Shown here piece after piece: positions 63,659-64,000 of a stretch of 64,000 bases of DNA. The DNA is from Sabethes cyaneus. Taxonomy: Eukaryota; Arthropoda; Insecta; Diptera; Culicidae. The notes under the pieces are model-generated. The model saw only the letters and a list, made by a program, of their open reading frames with translations, had not been told where the DNA came from and did no database searches. Location: NCBI RefSeq assembly GCF_943734655.1, contig NC_071354.1, positions 79,731,822 to 79,795,821 of the forward strand, given 5' to 3'. The position numbers and the translations under genes are program-made. Each line of letters starts with the position of its first letter. The first letter of the stretch is position 1.

Positions 63659-64000
63659 ATTTAAACTTGTTACGACCGAAGTTTTCATTGTACAGTAGGA
63701 GGTACTTGATGAGGTAAAACGAAACAAACAATTAAAATAACATATTAGGCTTACCTGCTACCAAGTCACCAACTCCTTGTGGTTCAGCCGTCTGTCCAAA
63801 ATATCAGTTTTGAGATCAGGCATCTGGGATTCACGCGGCTTCACACCTCCTAGCTCAGCTACTCAATAGAGTATTACCGGCTACGGCCGCGTGGAGGCGC
63901 TAGGTAGAAGTTTGGGCTGGCAAAAGCAATGTTGGTCGCTTTCTCGTTTGACTTCCCCATTTCATATCCTTTTAATAACTTTAATTTGACGCAATTCAAA
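63659..64000. other. Intergenic DNA to the window edge, nothing assigned
   Basis: A GC-richer patch at 63830-63900 has no recognisable coding frame or motif. Confidence 0.4.

Overview
This 64 kb window looks like nuclear DNA of a dipteran insect, most probably a mosquito. It contains one clearly recognisable host gene, a spliced phospholipase D, embedded in AT-rich intergenic DNA. That DNA is filled with fragments of non-LTR retrotransposons, tRNA-derived SINEs, fold-back (MITE-like) DNA elements and long (TG/AC)n arrays. The mosquito assignment rests on the style of the repeats and of the gene. I cannot name the species from sequence alone.

Host gene: phospholipase D lies on the minus strand at 19625-24983. 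I could place nine coding exons with canonical GT/AG junctions and consistent phase, giving about 1188 residues with PX, PH and two intact HKD catalytic motifs. Eight introns separate the exons. Seven are short (59-163 bp) and one (21844-22989) has accumulated retrotransposon debris. Poly(A) signals lie about 160-170 nt past the stop. Upstream non-coding exons may lie further right, but I could not place them. Two weak single-exon candidates (47719-47877 +, 14718-15119 -) are listed with low confidence.

Layout. 0.5-1.1 kb: RTE-like fragment. 4.5-11 kb: two copies of a roughly 2 kb non-coding element carrying a TG microsatellite (309 versus 13 units), with RTE-like fragments between them. 11-13.9 kb: RTE-like debris with two fold-back elements. 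14-19 kb: mostly single-copy-looking AT-rich DNA, a 13-bp minisatellite and two fold-backs. 19-25 kb: phospholipase D. 26.5-30 kb: RTE-like copies in both orientations. 30.7-32.2 kb: fold-backs and an AT-rich repeat. 32.4-36.6 kb: a three-level nested insertion (RTE-like, then a second non-LTR family, then a Transib-like DNA transposon), with target-site duplications readable at two levels. 38-42.4 kb: SINEs, a hAT-type MITE with a perfect 8-bp duplication, TA-flanked MITEs and two more non-LTR lineages. 44-46.2 kb: a terminal-inverted-repeat element and a Jockey/CR1-like copy. 49-52.8 kb: a tRNA-like relic, a SINE nested in a MITE, and an (AC)n tract split by an inverted-repeat insertion. 53.7-64 kb: more RTE debris, possible promoter-like DNA near 58 kb, MITEs, and SINEs with perfect 14-15 bp duplications.

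Apart from phospholipase D, most of the readable content is a fossil record of insertions. The best leads are the Transib-like remnant in its nested stack, the unnamed 2 kb microsatellite-bearing element, and the inverted-repeat element sitting inside an (AC)n tract. I found no prokaryotic features, CRISPR arrays, rRNA, intact tRNA or identifiable viral gene.
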